A stretch of DNA of 42,956 bases, taken from assembly GCA_913056175.1 (NCBI GenBank), contig CAJXLM010000019.1, forward strand, positions 1-42,956, in the 5' to 3' direction. Below the pieces are notes generated by a model, which saw only the letters and a program-made list of their open reading frames with translations, made no database searches and was not told the DNA's origin. Made by a program: the position numbers and the translations under genes. The first letter of the stretch is position 1; each line of letters starts with the position of its first letter. Below, one piece after another: positions 41,465 through 42,956 of the stretch. The DNA comes from an uncultured Opitutia bacterium (lineage in GTDB: Bacteria > Verrucomicrobiota > Verrucomicrobiia > Opitutales > Puniceicoccaceae).

Positions 41465-42388
41465 ATGGAGGATTCCTCACGCCAGCTTCCGGAACCTTGG
41501 GTCCGCCCGGTCTCGGACTACTGTGAGTGGCTGCAATGGGAGCGGGGCCTCTCCAGCCATACGGTGGAAGCCTATCGAAGGGATCTCAGCCAGGCGGCTC
41601 GCCTGCTCGCCGGGCAGGGGGAGGAATCGTGGGAGAGCGTGGACGAGGGCTCCGTGAGCGCTTGTCTCGTCGAGCTGGCGGCGGCGGAGTACGGAACAGC
41701 CTCGCTGCGCCGCAAGCTTTCCGCCCTGCGGGGGTTCAGCGCCTACCGGGAGCGAGAGCACGGCTTGCCCGGGTTTGCGGAACTGGTCCGCGGACCGCGT
41801 CCCGGTCGCCGTCTTCCGCATAGCCTGACTGTCGGGGAGGTCCGCCGCTTGCTGGAGGCACCCCCCACGGACCGGCCAGAGGGGGTGCGCGACCGCGCCC
41901 TGCTGGAACTGCTCTACGCCTCGGGCTTGCGGGTGAGTGAGCTGACGGAACTCAGCCTGACTTCCGTGGACCCGGAAAGTGAGGCGGTGCGGGTGCTCGG
42001 GAAAGGGGCCAAGGAGCGGATTGTGCCGGTCGGGAGCAGCGCACTACGGGCCCTCCGTCATTACCTCGCCGTCGGCCGACCGGCCCTGGTTCGGTCAGCC
42101 ACGGGGAGCGAACTCTTCCTGAGCCGACGGGGTACCGGCATTTCCCGCAAGACTCTCTGGCACCTGGTCAAGCAATGGGGGGAGAAGGCCGGGTTGAGCG
42201 TGCCCGTCTGGCCGCATCGGCTCCGCCACTCCTTTGCCACCCACCTGTTGGAGGGCGGGGCCGATCTCCGGGTCATTCAGGAAATGCTCGGGCACGCCGA
42301 TATCGCCACCACCCAGGTGTACACGGAAGTCAGCCGGGAACGGGCCCTCGAGGAACACGCCCGCTACCATCCCCGGAACCGGGACTGA
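41465..42388 (+). CDS. xerD: Tyrosine recombinase XerC/XerD
   Basis: A 307-residue site-specific recombinase. The N-terminal SAM-like DNA-binding domain (about 15-110) has YCEWLQWERGLSSHTVEAYRRDL. The catalytic domain has Arg in YASGLRVSEL, His and Arg in HRLRHSFATHLLEGG, and HADIATTQVYTEVS with the nucleophile Tyr. Length and motif spacing are those of chromosomal XerC/D rather than a phage integrase; which of the two cannot be decided, so the symbol is provisional. GGAAGG precedes the ATG. A hairpin follows the stop. Confidence 0.93.
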   Translation: MEDSSRQLPEPWVRPVSDYCEWLQWERGLSSHTVEAYRRDLSQAARLLAGQGEESWESVDEGSVSACLVELAAAEYGTASLRRKLSALRGFSAYREREHGLPGFAELVRGPRPGRRLPHSLTVGEVRRLLEAPPTDRPEGVRDRALLELLYASGLRVSELTELSLTSVDPESEAVRVLGKGAKERIVPVGSSALRALRHYLAVGRPALVRSATGSELFLSRRGTGISRKTLWHLVKQWGEKAGLSVPVWPHRLRHSFATHLLEGGADLRVIQEMLGHADIATTQVYTEVSRERALEEHARYHPRNRD

Positions 42389-42400
42389 AAGGAACCTCCC

Positions 42401-42422
42401 GCCCTTCCCCCCGCGGAAGGGC
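42401..42422 (+). terminator. Hairpin after the xer gene
   Basis: A perfect 8-bp stem GCCCTTCC / GGAAGGGC with a 6-nt loop starts 12 nt after the stop codon. It lacks a T-run but is the best terminator candidate for the recombinase gene. Confidence 0.6.
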
Positions 42423-42782
42423 CGTCAGACCCGCCGAGGGATCGCTCCGGAGGAGCCTTCCGCCAAGCCGCCACCCGGCGGAAAGCGCCCACCCACTTTC
42501 CCCGGAACCGCCGGAACACAACCTCTCCCTCGGTTGCCCCGGTAAGAGGATCCCCCCAACACCCCGCGTGGAATCCCGGGAAAAGTCCCAAGCCCCGCCA
42601 GCTGGCCAGCACCCCCCCCGACCGAGCCTGCTGGCCCCAATAAACCCGCGACGTCCCCCCATCCCACACGCCACCCCCCCTCCCACGATCCGCTCCCGAA
42701 ACCCATCACCGCTCCGTCAACCACCACCATCCACCTTCCTCCGGTATCACGAAACGGTCGCACAAATCCGCTGGCTTGAGTT
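42423..42782. other. C-rich non-coding region upstream of the right RAYT-like gene
   Basis: No gene is visible. The strand is strongly pyrimidine-biased; for example 42661-42720 has 34 C and 6 G. A second inverted repeat, TTCCGCC / GGCGGAA, lies near 42457-42483. No copies of the hairpin repeat seen at 25445-25574 were found here. Confidence 0.45.
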
Positions 42783-42809
42783 TAATGACAGGCTTTACAC
42801 ACGCTTGAC
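42783..42809 (+). repeat. 27-bp element upstream of RAYT-like gene (right copy)
   Basis: Identical over 27 bases to 118-144 in inverted orientation. It ends in CTTGAC 31 nt before the ATG at 42841. The full-length copy at 25165 has only a diverged version (GACAGG followed after 11 nt by TTGAC). Confidence 0.7.
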
Positions 42810-42840
42810 CTTGTGGGTGAGCGGTGTTGGGTTGGAGGTT

Positions 42841-42956
42841 ATGAGACGGCGGCGGTACAAGTTGAGGGGGGAGGGGTATTACTATTTGCGGGGGGAGTTG
42901 TTGGGGGAGTTTCGGTTGGGGGCGGAGGAGCGGGAGTTTTTGATGCGGCTGGCGGT
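42841..42956 (+). CDS. RAYT-like (Y1 transposase-related) protein, N-terminal fragment cut by window edge
   Basis: The first 38 codons of a RAYT-like gene running off the right edge; the start MRRRRYKLRGEGYYYLRGEL matches the other copies. Of 116 bases, 59 are G and 12 are C (hand count), an extreme strand bias created by codons such as GGG, GAG and TTG. The catalytic region is outside the window, so activity cannot be judged. Confidence 0.75.
   Translation, partial: MRRRRYKLRGEGYYYLRGELLGEFRLGAEEREFLMRLA

Overview
The window reads as chromosomal DNA of a high-GC Gram-negative bacterium, most likely a member of the Verrucomicrobiota (an Opitutales- or Puniceicoccales-like lineage is my best guess; this is inferred from gene content and style, not from a marker search). 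In support: most start codons lack a Shine-Dalgarno motif; there are many secreted proteins, including one lipoprotein; the pyruvate dehydrogenase is of the E1-alpha/E1-beta/E2 type; and a Na+/solute symporter sits with its DUF4212 small subunit. No rRNA, tRNA or cas genes were seen.

Layout. 1-86 is the 5' end of a RAYT-like gene running off the left edge. 185-4796 (minus) is an AttEFGH-type export module (ABC ATPase, double FtsX permease, lipocalin-like AttH). 5252-11068 (plus) holds serS, tilS, ftsH and an agmatine deiminase. 11215-13955 (minus) holds msrB and a phospholipid cluster pgsA-pgpA, followed by a 47-residue membrane protein and an unknown protein. 14361-19182 (plus) is a symporter cluster: DUF4212 subunit, Na+/solute symporter, cNMP/CBS/DUF294 regulator, DnaQ-like exonuclease. 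19179-23890 (minus) is pdhA-pdhB-pdhC plus a polyprenyl synthetase. 24269-25165 (minus) is a full-length RAYT-like gene with a repeat cluster upstream. 25819-27305 (plus) is cutA and a WYL regulator. 27342-32824 (minus) is yejB-yejE-yejA-ruvA and a FAS1 protein. 33007-36689 (plus) is an undescribed set of three secreted proteins. 37378-40204 (minus) is an Fbp-type iron ABC ATPase and permease behind a candidate Fur box. nadK and a XerC/D recombinase are divergent, and a third RAYT-like gene begins at 42841 and runs off the right edge.

Most of the window is housekeeping sequence. Two things stand out. First, a multicopy family related to REP-associated Y1 transposases: three copies touch this window, two of them at its very ends in inverted orientation. 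The one full-length copy has lost both the HUH histidines and the catalytic tyrosine, yet keeps a REP-like cluster of hairpin repeats upstream and a TTGAC at a fixed distance (31 nt) before the ATG that is shared by all three copies. Second, two secreted alanine/serine-rich proteins are built from the same 26-residue tandem repeat and end in the same acidic tail. They are separated by a small secreted two-cysteine protein whose stop codon overlaps the second one's start.

All assignments come from reading the sequence and translations by eye. Family names rest on recognised motifs, and nothing was searched against a database.
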